Made by a program: the position numbers and the translations under genes
The notes under the pieces: generated by a model
Databases searched by the model: none
What the model saw: only the letters and a program-made list of their open reading frames with translations
Told to the model about the DNA's origin: nothing
Source: Thermoplasmata archaeon
GTDB taxonomy: Archaea; Thermoplasmatota; Thermoplasmata; Thermoplasmatales; Thermoplasmataceae
DNA length: 39,473 nucleotides
Reading direction: 5' to 3'
NCBI GenBank assembly: GCA_021799185.1
Contig: JAJZAW010000002.1
Coordinates: 1 to 39,473 of the forward strand
Shown here: positions 18,016 to 28,336 of the stretch, in pieces
How positions within the stretch are numbered: the stretch's first letter is position 1
How the letters are laid out: each line of letters opens with the position of its first letter

Positions 18016-18242
18016 TAATGAAAATAAGGTTTATTCCCGGGTTTCCTGCCTTTTTATCTAATTCGTGTGTATATCAAACTTTAATTAATACATGACAGCC
18101 TCATTACGGGATTATTCAAATTCCGTGCCATATCTGCACCATTATCATTATGTCAAAGTTACGCATCTGTAACAAACATCATCAGTAAGGCAAGGTTTAG
18201 CCGGGAAAGCATGTGTATATGTTACACTAAGGAGAATGTGAA

Positions 18243-20102
18243 TTGGAATCAGTAGTCAGTAGGGAAAGCGCACTGCGTCTCTCTTATATGGGAGTTTGCG
18301 GGCTTCTCTTTGTTGGGACAAACGCTGTGTGGAACAGTCTTGGCAACATAAGCCCATTAGCATGGGGCCTGGAGTGGTCTTCAATAATACTGGCTTTTCT
18401 TTGCGTATTCAGCGCGGTTAAAACAAGTGGTTTTTCACAGCATATTTACGGATACACGCTAATCGGCATCTCCGTTTCAATAGCTGTAATTTCCTACGCA
18501 ATTTCTGCTACGCAGGCTCCGGTCAGCGCCGCAACCGGTGAATCATTCAACTCTTATTATCTTGCTATCCTGGCAGCGCCAGTCATAGTTCTCGCATTTT
18601 TGATCCGGAGTGATCTGAAAAATAGGTCAAGCGAAAGGTCCATTCCATTGCTGTTTTTTCTCTTGCTGCTGGCAGCTGTTGGTTTCATACTTTACCTGTA
18701 CTACAGCTATGCACCATCATTCCCAACAGATGAATCGGTTTTCGACATGTTTGCAGCGCATCTCCTGCTCATTGGGAAGAATCCATATAATCCTTCATTG
18801 ATGTCGGGTGCCTTCAGCTATTACGGATTCCATTTTGGTGCATTCGATCCAATCACACCCATGAGGACGGGTGGTTACGTTGACAGGCTTACATATCCGG
18901 CCCTGTCATTCCTGATATTTATCCCGGCATTGCTCCTGAAGGTGAAAGCTGCCACTATTATGCTGCCCATTCTCCTTATTCCGGCGATTATCATATGGTA
19001 TCGTGCCTGGTCTGCAAAGCAATGGATCGTATCGTCCTATGCACTTATACCTTTCCTGAGCCTCCTGATCTATACATATCAGGGAGCGTCTGCGGACACG
19101 GATGCCCTTTGGGCTTCATTGCTCATGCTTTCGTATGTTTCTTTACCAAGATCCGGAATATCTGGGTTGCTATTCGGCCTATCCTTATCTGTAAAACAGT
19201 TGCCTGTTTTAGTTCTGCCCTTCTTTCTCTATTTTGTATACAGAGAATTCGGAACTAAAGAAATGATAAAATGGCTTCTGGCGGCTTTGATTACATTTAT
19301 CGCAGTCAATGGATACTTTATTCTCCTTAATCCCGGCTACTGGTTTACATCCATGCTGGAAAATGAGTTTGCACCACTAATTGGCATCGGTTTCGGTGTA
19401 CCGCAAATTGCTTTCACCGGCATATTGCAGCTACCAAACATATACTTTACAATAATAATGGCGGACCTGCTCATTCTGCTCTTTATGGTTTACGTGATCA
19501 GATACGGAGAAATCAAGTATGCCCTCTTTGCATTTCCGATTCTGATATTTCTTTTCAATTATCGGCTCTTCCCACAGTATCTCTATTACTGGATGATTAT
19601 TTCAATCCTGCCTGCAATTGATCTGATCATTCGGCCAGGAAATGCCGATGAAAGGCAACAACCTGCGGCCCGAGGTCCATGGAAGTCAAGTCCAGGCATC
19701 AAAAAGTGGGTTGCGGTACTCATCATTATTGTTCTAGCAGGCAGTCTGGCACTGGGATATCACGAAGGCGTTCAGAAAAGTGAAGGCTACTTTAAGATCG
19801 AATCAGTAAATTTTTCTTCTTACAATTCATCAGGATATGTTAAGGAAATGACCGTTGAGATAACTTACGAAGGTCCCCTCAAATACATACCGGATGTGTA
19901 CTTCAGAATTTTCCAGAGTGGCCCCATTGCGAATGGCAATATGTTTCTCTGGCAGACCAGCAATCATGCTCTCCTGGATCAGGGCAGTGTGACCAATCTT
20001 ACCATTTTCCCCCAGTATCAGGAATATTCAATCAACCCTGACATTTCATCGATGATTGTTGCATATTATGGAAACGTTCAGGGCAGTTTTCATCTTGCGT
20101 GA
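18243..20102 (+). CDS. Multi-pass membrane protein, probable GT-C type glycosyltransferase
   Basis: Many TM segments; YYSYAPSFPTDESVFDMFAAHLLLIGKNPYNP resembles the GT-C acidic loop; TTG start with AAGGAG upstream. Confidence 0.65.
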   Translation: MESVVSRESALRLSYMGVCGLLFVGTNAVWNSLGNISPLAWGLEWSSIILAFLCVFSAVKTSGFSQHIYGYTLIGISVSIAVISYAISATQAPVSAATGESFNSYYLAILAAPVIVLAFLIRSDLKNRSSERSIPLLFFLLLLAAVGFILYLYYSYAPSFPTDESVFDMFAAHLLLIGKNPYNPSLMSGAFSYYGFHFGAFDPITPMRTGGYVDRLTYPALSFLIFIPALLLKVKAATIMLPILLIPAIIIWYRAWSAKQWIVSSYALIPFLSLLIYTYQGASADTDALWASLLMLSYVSLPRSGISGLLFGLSLSVKQLPVLVLPFFLYFVYREFGTKEMIKWLLAALITFIAVNGYFILLNPGYWFTSMLENEFAPLIGIGFGVPQIAFTGILQLPNIYFTIIMADLLILLFMVYVIRYGEIKYALFAFPILIFLFNYRLFPQYLYYWMIISILPAIDLIIRPGNADERQQPAARGPWKSSPGIKKWVAVLIIIVLAGSLALGYHEGVQKSEGYFKIESVNFSSYNSSGYVKEMTVEITYEGPLKYIPDVYFRIFQSGPIANGNMFLWQTSNHALLDQGSVTNLTIFPQYQEYSINPDISSMIVAYYGNVQGSFHLA

Positions 20103-20318
20103 TACATTTCACTTTTCACCTGTGCCACATTTGCTGATGTGCCTTCATATAAAAACCAGCACAGTGCCTGAATGTTAATAAATTGAAATATTTCTTGTGA
20201 AATTGGAACCGGGTCCCATCAACCGAAAATCTTGTTTTAGAACAGCTCTATTTCATGAAGAACAGAGTTGATGGCCCGCAAAACCCTGTTAATAACCTTT
20301 GAAGCACAGTTAATTAAT

Positions 20319-20642
20319 TCACGTTTGCCTCTCGATGCCCGCAATGTAACTGTTTCCGATTCCTATTGCCTGCTTCACATTTTCCTGGAGCATGTTCAGG
20401 CTAGCGATGACATCTCTTGTGCTATAACTGCCAAGATTCGTAATCCCTGCCAAAGCGTCAAATAATTCGCGGTCAAGTGAACTGAGCAAAGTTTTTCTCT
20501 TCTTCAAAAACATTCTTATTGAATTCAGTGATTCAAGCAGATCCATGTCGTCTGTTGACGGATTCTTCATGCTGTACTCCAGTATAACCTGATTCAGTGT
20601 GTTAAAAATAGGCATAAATCTGTCTCTGGAGCTATTTATCAT
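20319..20642 (-). CDS. Small helical hypothetical protein
   Basis: 107-aa intact ORF rich in predicted helix. Confidence 0.5.
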   Translation of the reverse strand: MINSSRDRFMPIFNTLNQVILEYSMKNPSTDDMDLLESLNSIRMFLKKRKTLLSSLDRELFDALAGITNLGSYSTRDVIASLNMLQENVKQAIGIGNSYIAGIERQT

Positions 20643-20754
20643 GTGAATTCCATGTTCTATCTATTTTGCATTTATAAATGCTGATTTACCTTAGATACAT
20701 TTTTTTGTACCTGTTCATCTTATTAACCGAAAAAAGCCTTATTGGGGCTCGCCA

Positions 20755-20802
20755 GTGAACAATCCCCTTCTGAACCGTGGTATACGCGGCTTCTTTGTTC
20801 AC
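20755..20802. repeat. Hairpin-forming inverted repeat GTGAACAA...TTGTTCAC
   Basis: 8-bp perfect outer arms plus an inner GAACCGTG/CGCGGCTTC stem (one bulge, one G-U), loop GTATA. Confidence 0.45.
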
Positions 20803-21085
20803 ATTTCATGCGCCTTCAGATTCTAAGAGTTTTTCGGTATTGCATCTGGCATTCTTTGGCGATTGCTGAAATATGAAATTTTTCAATGCTTCTCACATGA
20901 TTCTATATCTCATCCTAGATGAAAGATACTCTGGAATTTTTGCGTTCAGCAAATCAAACGGCACTTTTAAAAAAAATATTCCTGGACCTCAAGATTCCAC
21001 TTCCTGTAGCATATTGGAACTTTTCAGGCGCTGTTCCATAATATTTGCCATCACCCATGGGACGGCAATGATGAATTTGCCAGCA

Positions 21086-21436
21086 TCAGGCGGAATATAC
21101 GTATGAAAAAAGGATGTAAATGACAATGAAGGTTATGGCAACTGCGTGGCCGGTGATGAGAATAATGATGGCCTCTGTCACTGAGAGATATCCTTCGATA
21201 AAATAGTAGAAAAATACTGAATAATAAATTCCCAAACCGGCCAGAGTGTAAATCAGCATCTTTCTTATGTCTTTCTTGCTTCGGGAAAGAGGCGGGAGAG
21301 GTTCCGAAGTCTTATATGTCCCGAGCCCGAAACATCGGGGGCAGACGTCCTGCTTCCCGGAGCCATCCAGGACATAACCCGTCCCGTTGCATTTTTCGCA
21401 TATGAGCTCCCTTTCCATACCTATCCATGCCGTCAT
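21086..21436 (-). CDS. Zinc-finger (DnaJ-type CxxCxGxG) membrane protein
   Basis: CEKCNGTGYVLDGSGKQDVCPRCFGLGTYK followed by two TM segments. Confidence 0.7.
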   Translation of the reverse strand: MTAWIGMERELICEKCNGTGYVLDGSGKQDVCPRCFGLGTYKTSEPLPPLSRSKKDIRKMLIYTLAGLGIYYSVFFYYFIEGYLSVTEAIIILITGHAVAITFIVIYILFSYVYSA

Positions 21437-21516
21437 CCTATTTCTAATCTATTTTGAGGCAATTATGACATAACAGCAGACAATCTGTTGTTTGCCAGCA
21501 GGAATTCAAGGAACAT

Positions 21517-22284
21517 TCAGGCTTTCGCAGACAACCCTGAAAGTTTCATTGCAAATGATAGAAAGGCAGTGTGCCCAATCACGTCATTGTCAGGCCTTGT
21601 GGCATTGTTTCTTACAAGCATCCTTCTGCTTAATATTTCGAAAGAATCCATAAAAAACAGGCCGTATGTATCCAGAGCATTTACTGTTCTTTCAGTCTGG
21701 TTGAATGTTGGGCAGTAGAAACATAACATAGCTCCTGTTTTCAGAACATTGGAAACACTCTTCAAAGCCGCCCATGGCTCGGGGATATCTAGAACGCAGG
21801 CATCATATTTTTCTTCGGATTGAAATTCTGAAATGTCCCCCTCAAGTGTTGTCCATACCTTCATTAGGGCGGATGGAACAAGCCGCGACACATTTTCCCT
21901 TGCCATTTTGATATATGAAGAATTTATTTCAACGGATGTAAGGGAGCCGGTTTCCCCAACAATTCTCAGGATCTGGTATGATAGGGACCCGCTTCCGGTA
22001 CCGGATTCCAGCACCCTGAAGCCCGGCCTTATGGATAAATATGACATTATAACGCCTGCATCCCATGGCTGTATTATCTGGGTAACTCTCTTGGTTGCTG
22101 TTGCAAAATCATATGGTCCAGGGTTTTTGACAACATAGCTGTCTCCGCCCACCCATATGGAATCCCCTGGAAGGACTTCAAGTCCCGGGTCCAGATGATG
22201 AACTGTTCCCCTGACATTTGCAGTTTTTTTCTCTGTATCCAGAATTCCTGAGGCTTTTCCAGAATAAAGTATGTAGATCAACAA
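21517..22284 (-). CDS. trmI: tRNA (adenine-N1)-methyltransferase, TrmI family
   Basis: KRVTQIIQPWDAGVIMSYLSIRPGFRVLESGTGSGSLSYQILRIVGETGSLTSVEI; N-terminal beta domain typical of TrmI. Confidence 0.85.
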   Translation of the reverse strand: MLIYILYSGKASGILDTEKKTANVRGTVHHLDPGLEVLPGDSIWVGGDSYVVKNPGPYDFATATKRVTQIIQPWDAGVIMSYLSIRPGFRVLESGTGSGSLSYQILRIVGETGSLTSVEINSSYIKMARENVSRLVPSALMKVWTTLEGDISEFQSEEKYDACVLDIPEPWAALKSVSNVLKTGAMLCFYCPTFNQTERTVNALDTYGLFFMDSFEILSRRMLVRNNATRPDNDVIGHTAFLSFAMKLSGLSAKA

Positions 22285-22481
22285 TACACCCTTCAGGGAG
22301 GGATCATATATTCAATCTTATTGTTAAGCATTTGTGACAATAACGGGAAGATAGACATTGGCATATGAAGAAGGAAAAATGCCTCCAGTATGCGCCATAA
22401 TTGATCATAGAGCTTCTGATGCACTGGAAAGCCGCCGAGAGCATTTATCCCCGGCTTATTTTTCCCCTGGGACTGTCCTGA

Positions 22482-23825
22482 TTAACTCAGGCTACTAGTT
22501 TTTGCTACGGCTGTTTTCCCGGCATAATAGCATACGAATATATCCGAAACATTGTTACCGGTAAAACCGGATATAACTGCTGAGCCATGCCTGTCCAGCA
22601 GTGTGAATGTGTCGTTATTGTCAAGGGAAGCCTGAACTTCACCGTCACTGACTTCATTTCTGAAAGCTGTGTCTGTGATGCCACCCATTGCCGGGCTAAC
22701 ACCATCTATTCCATCAGTACCAAGACTGGCAAATGCAAATTCCTCATCACTGCTGAACTGTGAACTGACCATTACTGAAAGCTCACAGTTTCTGCCCCCT
22801 ATTCCCTTGCCATGCACTGTAACGGTTGTTTCTCCGCCGGCTACAAGAAAGAAAGGCTTTTGAATATCCTTGAATATTGATCTTGCCGTATCTACAAAAA
22901 ATTTGCTCACTTCTCCCACATCACCTGTAACAGGGATCATGAGCTCCTTGACTGTACTGCCATCTTCCCTCAGCACATTGGCAACCGAATTTACAAAATC
23001 AGTGTTCTTGAGTATTATCCTGTTCTGGACCCTCCTAAAAATTCTGTCAGAACTGTCAGGGATGCTGCCATCAAGTTTATCACTCAGCTTTGCCAGGTCT
23101 GAACAGTCCCTGGAAAATTTTTCAAGATTTTGCCGCAGTTTTTCCTCCGTTACAGTTGGTGGCACCAGTGGACCTGACGCTATTACTGAAGCATCATCGC
23201 CCGGAACATCCGATATTATAAGTGCCGTTACGCCTGCTGGATACAGGAACCTCGCCAGTTTTCCTCCCTTTACCCGGGACATCATATATCTGATCTCATT
23301 GAGTTCGTGAATGTCTCCGCCTGAGTTCATCACACACCTTGAGACAGCGGCAAAATCCTGAACGCTTATCCCATCAACGGGAAGTTCGAAGAGAGCTGAA
23401 CCGCCACCTGATATGAGCACTATAACGCTGGAGAAGTCACTGAGGCCATCCAGGTTGCTCAGAATCTTTTTCGTGGATTCTACACTGGAGGAATCCAGAA
23501 TGGGATGGCTGCCCCGGTAGATATCTACGAATCCTGGAAGATCAGGCTGTTCCATCCCCTTTGGTATAATTATTCCGGCGTAGGATGGCTTTTTACCCAG
23601 GGCATCCAGAGCGCCAGCCATCATTCTTGCAGAGGCTTTGCCAAAACCGATTATTCTCACGTCTTTCTGAGCTTCGTCATCGGATGAGAAACTCAGGTAA
23701 CGGCTGACAACTCCATAAGGGTCCAGTGAATGCAGGGTCTCTTTAACCGCGCTAAGAATCTTCATCCGCTCTTCCGTTGTTCCCAGAGATTGAATGTTCC
23801 TTATCATAGCATCATTCATACTCAA
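22482..23825 (-). CDS. Glycerate kinase type II (MOFRL family)
   Basis: IIGFGKASARMMAGAL, VLISGGGSALFELP, SDVPGDDASVIASGP, VAGGETTVTVHGKGIGGRNCE, FASLGTDGIDG. Confidence 0.92.
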   Translation of the reverse strand: MSMNDAMIRNIQSLGTTEERMKILSAVKETLHSLDPYGVVSRYLSFSSDDEAQKDVRIIGFGKASARMMAGALDALGKKPSYAGIIIPKGMEQPDLPGFVDIYRGSHPILDSSSVESTKKILSNLDGLSDFSSVIVLISGGGSALFELPVDGISVQDFAAVSRCVMNSGGDIHELNEIRYMMSRVKGGKLARFLYPAGVTALIISDVPGDDASVIASGPLVPPTVTEEKLRQNLEKFSRDCSDLAKLSDKLDGSIPDSSDRIFRRVQNRIILKNTDFVNSVANVLREDGSTVKELMIPVTGDVGEVSKFFVDTARSIFKDIQKPFFLVAGGETTVTVHGKGIGGRNCELSVMVSSQFSSDEEFAFASLGTDGIDGVSPAMGGITDTAFRNEVSDGEVQASLDNNDTFTLLDRHGSAVISGFTGNNVSDIFVCYYAGKTAVAKTSSLS

Positions 23826-24150
23826 CCTCCAGTCCGGAAAGGTGCCACTGGACGATTCCTCCTTTCAGGTGCATGACCTGCCCAATTCCGTTATCCATGA
23901 GGTATCTGCAGGCGAAATAGCTCCGGTCTCCGGTATTGCAAACGAAAGCAATTTTTTCATGGCCTTTCAGCTCCCCAAGATGTTTCGGAAGGTCACCGAG
24001 CGGGATATTGACTGAACCCCTGATATGCCCCATGTCTCCAAGGTATTCATCCATTTCCCTGACATCCACCACAAGGACACTGCCATTCTCATCATTCATA
24101 ATATCAAAGAATTCCCAGGGGTTCAACTCGTCAACTTTTCTTGAGATCAT
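23812..24150 (-). CDS. Rhodanese-like domain protein
   Basis: VVDVREMDEYLGDMGHIRGSVNIPLGDL...IAFVCNTGDRSYFAC with active-site Cys loop. Confidence 0.9.
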   Translation of the reverse strand: MISRKVDELNPWEFFDIMNDENGSVLVVDVREMDEYLGDMGHIRGSVNIPLGDLPKHLGELKGHEKIAFVCNTGDRSYFACRYLMDNGIGQVMHLKGGIVQWHLSGLEVEYE

Positions 24151-24225
24151 TCACTTTTCCCATGGGTTTTATCAATTTAAGACCTATGTCGTCATCTCTG
24201 GTAGAGAAAAAGGTAGTGAAATTTA

Positions 24226-24247
24226 TTAACTACTTAATAATTAACTA
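24226..24247. promoter_or_regulatory. Direct repeat TTAACTA x2 enclosing palindrome TTAATAATTAA, upstream of the MFS gene
   Basis: TTAACTACTTAATAATTAACTA; arms TTAAT/ATTAA around a central A. Confidence 0.4.
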
Positions 24248-24309
24248 CAAACCAAATCAGCATCATGTAAATACCAGTTCATAACATGAATCAAAGGCAG
24301 GTATAATAA

Positions 24310-25758
24310 ATGGCATTCACCAGAAGAGCAAAGGAAACCATTGCACTGATGTCAATAATGGGCATTCTCATCACATATGTTGAGACAATGGTTACTCCTG
24401 CACTTCCGGTGCTGGTCAAGTTTTTTGACACCAATTATGATCAACTTTCCTGGATTATCACAGCCTACATCCTCATGGGAACAATATCCGCAGCCATATT
24501 TGGAAGACTCGCTGATATCTATGGCAAGAAGAAGATATTCGTGCTGCTTGCCGGAATTTACACCCTGGCAATATCCTTTGGAGGATTTGCCCAGACGCTG
24601 CCACAGTTCATTGCCATCAGGGCGGTTCAGGGTTTGGGTATGGGGATGTTCCCCGTTGCCTATGCCCTTCTGAATGACCAGGTTCCCCGTGAGAACCTTG
24701 CCCTTGCACAGGGTATAGTCAGCTCAACGTTCACTGGTGGTGCAGCCATAGGACTTGTTCTTGGTGCGTATATAACTCAGTACTTTGGATGGCAGTGGTC
24801 ATATCACTCCGCCATACCGGTCGCACTTGGCCTTTTTGTTGCCTCTATCTATGTAATAAAGGACTATGCGCCACGCCAGGAATCCACAGTTGACTTTGGA
24901 GGCGTTGCTGCCCTGGCGGGATCCGTTATACTGCTGATTCTCGGCCTGTCTGAGGGACAGTACTGGGGGTGGGATTCACCCTCAACCATAGGAGCCTTTG
25001 TGGTGTCAATACTGGCTTTTGTTGCATTCATATACGTGGAGAGGAAGGTTTCAATGCCTTTCGTGAGCCTTAAGCTCCTCAAAATAAGGAATGTTTTCCT
25101 TGCCAACATGGCCGGAATGTTTGCAATGGCTGGAATGTTTTTTCTCTTCTATACAGTACCTACAATGCTACAGGACCCTGAGCCGGCAGGCTTCGGGGTT
25201 TCTATTATCACATCCGGGCTTACTCTTCTCCCTGCTGCGCTTGCTTCCATGATATTTGCGCCACTTTCCGCAAAGATAACAACAAACCGCGGCCCTAAGG
25301 TTTCTATCCTCATAGGCTCTGTGATTCTCTTCCTGTCATATCTTGCACTGCTCTTCAACCGCCAGACAACATTATCAATACTCGAGGATGCGACAATACT
25401 TGGAATCAGCCTTTCATTCATATTCGTTGGCGTCATTAATATCCTGCTGGTATCAACACCTCCCGGGGAAGCAGGAGTGTCCACTGGAATGAATACAGTT
25501 TTCAGGAATATCGGAACCTCCATAGCACCGGCAATTGGTGGGGTTCTTGAGACTACATACACGCTTCCTGTCCTTGTGGGGGTGTTAAACGTGAAGGTAG
25601 CAGGGCTTCCATTCATGCCTGTGTATGAGAATTTCCCCTACTCCCTCTCATTTGAATACATATATCTTGTGGGCATGGTTTTCCTTGTTCTCACAGTGAT
25701 ATTTGCGCTCTATATGAAAAACGTAACATTTGGAAAAAATGGTGAAATAAATGAATAG
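24310..25758 (+). CDS. MFS transporter, DHA2 (14-TM) drug exporter-like
   Basis: GRLADIYGKKKIFVLLAGIYTLA motif A; RAVQGLGMGMFPVAYALLNDQVP; about 14 hydrophobic segments. Confidence 0.9.
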   Translation: MAFTRRAKETIALMSIMGILITYVETMVTPALPVLVKFFDTNYDQLSWIITAYILMGTISAAIFGRLADIYGKKKIFVLLAGIYTLAISFGGFAQTLPQFIAIRAVQGLGMGMFPVAYALLNDQVPRENLALAQGIVSSTFTGGAAIGLVLGAYITQYFGWQWSYHSAIPVALGLFVASIYVIKDYAPRQESTVDFGGVAALAGSVILLILGLSEGQYWGWDSPSTIGAFVVSILAFVAFIYVERKVSMPFVSLKLLKIRNVFLANMAGMFAMAGMFFLFYTVPTMLQDPEPAGFGVSIITSGLTLLPAALASMIFAPLSAKITTNRGPKVSILIGSVILFLSYLALLFNRQTTLSILEDATILGISLSFIFVGVINILLVSTPPGEAGVSTGMNTVFRNIGTSIAPAIGGVLETTYTLPVLVGVLNVKVAGLPFMPVYENFPYSLSFEYIYLVGMVFLVLTVIFALYMKNVTFGKNGEINE

Positions 25759-27106
25759 ACAAAAAACTCTGTTATTGATCGGCGTAATCTTTCTGCTGAC
25801 TGCATCTGCTGCAACGGTTGTCCCTGCATCAAATGCGGCGACTCCGCCCGCTCCGGTGATTAAGGTTATATCTGCCACGTGGTATGCTCCAAATTCCTCG
25901 GCACAGGTTTCTCCAAACTCAAGTTATGTGCCCCTGTTCGTAACAGTTGAAGATACATATTTTACAGCTAACTGGCAGAATTTCAGCATTAGTCTGGGAT
26001 CATCCGGTTACTTCAACTACAGCTATGTTCATGGCCCTGACTCAGCTTTTGTAGACTATGAAAACGTCACATTTCCCGCACCAACTTCAGGCTATACCAC
26101 GGAGAAAATAGTACTGGAGCAGCTCGTTAACATCAGCTCAGGCGCAGCTAACGGCATCTATCAAATGAGTGTATATGACGTTAACAACGTGTCTTCGCCC
26201 ATCAGTGCTCCCTTCCAGATAGGCGTTCTGGCGACTCCAAGGGTTTCGCTGGTGAACTATTTCATGGACCCGCCAGTAGTGTATCAGGATGAGAAATACA
26301 TCTCGCTCGATCTGGTATTCGCCAATACAGGCGCTGGCGCTTACCAGAATTTCAACGTTTCACTGCAATCCACGGGATTCAGCGTTCTGACATCAGAGTA
26401 TCATATCCCGTATTTTGCTTCCGGTTCCACGGAGAATCTCACTTTTCTCATGAATGCACTGAACGTAACCGGCCCCCAGGCAATTACAGTTTCATATGGG
26501 CACATGACATATGTAATAAATGCATACATTCACAGCTACGGCACCCTTGGAATCACCTCTACTTTAGCCCCAATGCAGCCTGGAAACACAAAGGTCCTGG
26601 AAGAGTTTAACCTGACAAATACAGCCAATGTTACCATGTATGACCTTGAGATACACCTTGTTTCTCCGAGCGTTATATCAATACATGTGTCAAGTTCAAA
26701 TCCCCTCTCTGCCCTTACTGCGGATAATGTTACGGTTGGGAAACTTACCCCTGGCCAGGAAATCACAGTGACATTCCTTGTGGATGTGAGTTCCTCTGCA
26801 AAGCTTGAATCTTATCCTGCTCAGCTTGTGGTCACATGGTACACAAATAATTCGCCACAGCCAACTCTTCAGGTGTACAACTTCAAAGAAAAGGTGACGC
26901 CAACTGTTACTCAGCAGCTCAGGAATTCCCTGACATTCACACCATTGAACATAGCCATACTGGTTGTAATAGTGGTTCTGGTTGTTGCCCTTGCGGTTGT
27001 AGGTGCAAGAGGAAGGAAAATAAAGAAGCAGATTGAGAAAGCATCAAAAAAAGATATGCCGTCTCTGGAGCACAGGGAAATTCCATCCGAAAAGAAAAAG
27101 GAGTGA
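25751..27106 (+). CDS. Secreted/surface COG1361-like protein with signal peptide and C-terminal TM
   Basis: N-terminal signal, repeated beta-sandwich-like segments (LVFANTGAGAYQNFNVSL; FNLTNTANVTMYDLEIHLVSPSV), C-terminal IAILVVIVVLVVALAVVGARGRK. Confidence 0.8.
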   Translation: MNRQKTLLLIGVIFLLTASAATVVPASNAATPPAPVIKVISATWYAPNSSAQVSPNSSYVPLFVTVEDTYFTANWQNFSISLGSSGYFNYSYVHGPDSAFVDYENVTFPAPTSGYTTEKIVLEQLVNISSGAANGIYQMSVYDVNNVSSPISAPFQIGVLATPRVSLVNYFMDPPVVYQDEKYISLDLVFANTGAGAYQNFNVSLQSTGFSVLTSEYHIPYFASGSTENLTFLMNALNVTGPQAITVSYGHMTYVINAYIHSYGTLGITSTLAPMQPGNTKVLEEFNLTNTANVTMYDLEIHLVSPSVISIHVSSSNPLSALTADNVTVGKLTPGQEITVTFLVDVSSSAKLESYPAQLVVTWYTNNSPQPTLQVYNFKEKVTPTVTQQLRNSLTFTPLNIAILVVIVVLVVALAVVGARGRKIKKQIEKASKKDMPSLEHREIPSEKKKE

Positions 27107-27278
27107 GGTAACATAGCCGTTACTAATGAACCCCACCTTTTTTGTAATGTTATTCAAGGTACTGCTAATGCATAGGTGCAACGCAATTTTCTTATGGCAA
27201 TAATGCTACAACCCCGATAGTTAAAATTTCAGAAAATTATTTGCAAAGCGTTATATCATATGCCATTTTCTCATAATA

Positions 27279-28316
27279 ATGACTGATGACTTGCCAGAGT
27301 TGAGAAAAGGACATCCCTATGTGATGTATGATATGTTAAAATCAAGCCCCCACGGCATAAGGAAGACCATTGACATAATGGAACGTCTTGATTACAGTTT
27401 CCTTGGAAAGAATCTCTTTGTAACTGGGAACGGCACAGCGTATCATGCTGCGGCAATAGGATCAGGAATCCTGACAGAACGTGGAAAGGAATGGTTTCCA
27501 GTACAGGCCTTTGAACTTGAAAAATACTGGAAGCCCGATGGCCTGGTAATTGCATATTCCCACACCGGGAAGACCAGATCCACTGTAAATGCTGTAAGAT
27601 ATGCCCGGCAAACCGCCAGGACTGCCGGGGTAACACACTACCGGGATTCCCCCCTTTATCTTGAGGCAGATGTCCCAATCGTTATCGGCGATTCTCCAGA
27701 CATGTCTCTGTGCAATACCAAGGCTTTCTTCGACAATGCATTTGCGGCCATGGAGGTTGCTATTCACTTCGGATCCCTGGATTTCGATATATGGGAACTG
27801 GCAGGCACGGTGGAAAAAGAGCTGAACAGGCTGGAAAAACAGACAAGTGAAATTGCCGGTGCCCTTGGCGGCCTCAGAGATATATTTGTGCTGGGTGCTG
27901 GGCCAAACTATCTGGTTGCAAGGGAAGGTGCACAGAAAATGAAGGAGTCTACACACCTCCACGCAGAAGGCATAGAACTTGAGGAGTTCAACCATGGATG
28001 CACAGCTGTGCTTGATGAAAATTCCCTTGTTGTCATAGTGGACTCGCCTGAGGTAAAAGAGAGAACCTCAGAAATAGTCCGCGCTTGCAGATATACTTCC
28101 ACAAGGACGCTTGTTATCAACGGCGACGGGGATTACCGTGTGGACTTTGAGAAGAGCGGAGATATCTATGCCGATGCCATTACCGCAATGGTTCCACTTT
28201 ACTATATGGCATATTTTCTGGCTATGAAAATGGGGGTAAACCCGGATTATCTTAGATTTGAAGACAAAAGGTACCTAGACTTTGACAGTACAATATTCCC
28301 TCCAGGGGCTCACTGA
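27279..28316 (+). CDS. SIS-domain protein (GlmS isomerase-domain-like)
   Basis: FVTGNGTAYHAA, VIAYSHTGKTRSTVNAVRYAR, FVLGAGPNYLVAREGAQKMKESTHLHAEGIELEEFNHG. Confidence 0.88.
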   Translation: MTDDLPELRKGHPYVMYDMLKSSPHGIRKTIDIMERLDYSFLGKNLFVTGNGTAYHAAAIGSGILTERGKEWFPVQAFELEKYWKPDGLVIAYSHTGKTRSTVNAVRYARQTARTAGVTHYRDSPLYLEADVPIVIGDSPDMSLCNTKAFFDNAFAAMEVAIHFGSLDFDIWELAGTVEKELNRLEKQTSEIAGALGGLRDIFVLGAGPNYLVAREGAQKMKESTHLHAEGIELEEFNHGCTAVLDENSLVVIVDSPEVKERTSEIVRACRYTSTRTLVINGDGDYRVDFEKSGDIYADAITAMVPLYYMAYFLAMKMGVNPDYLRFEDKRYLDFDSTIFPPGAH

Positions 28317-28336
28317 TATCCTTCAGGCCCCCGGTT

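Noticed and set aside
17892-18095. 67-aa plus-strand ORF
   Set aside because: It runs straight through the tRNA-Tyr gene and its intron; no independent coding support.
27462-27995. 177-aa minus-strand ORF
   Set aside because: Antisense to the SIS-domain gene; no recognisable motifs.
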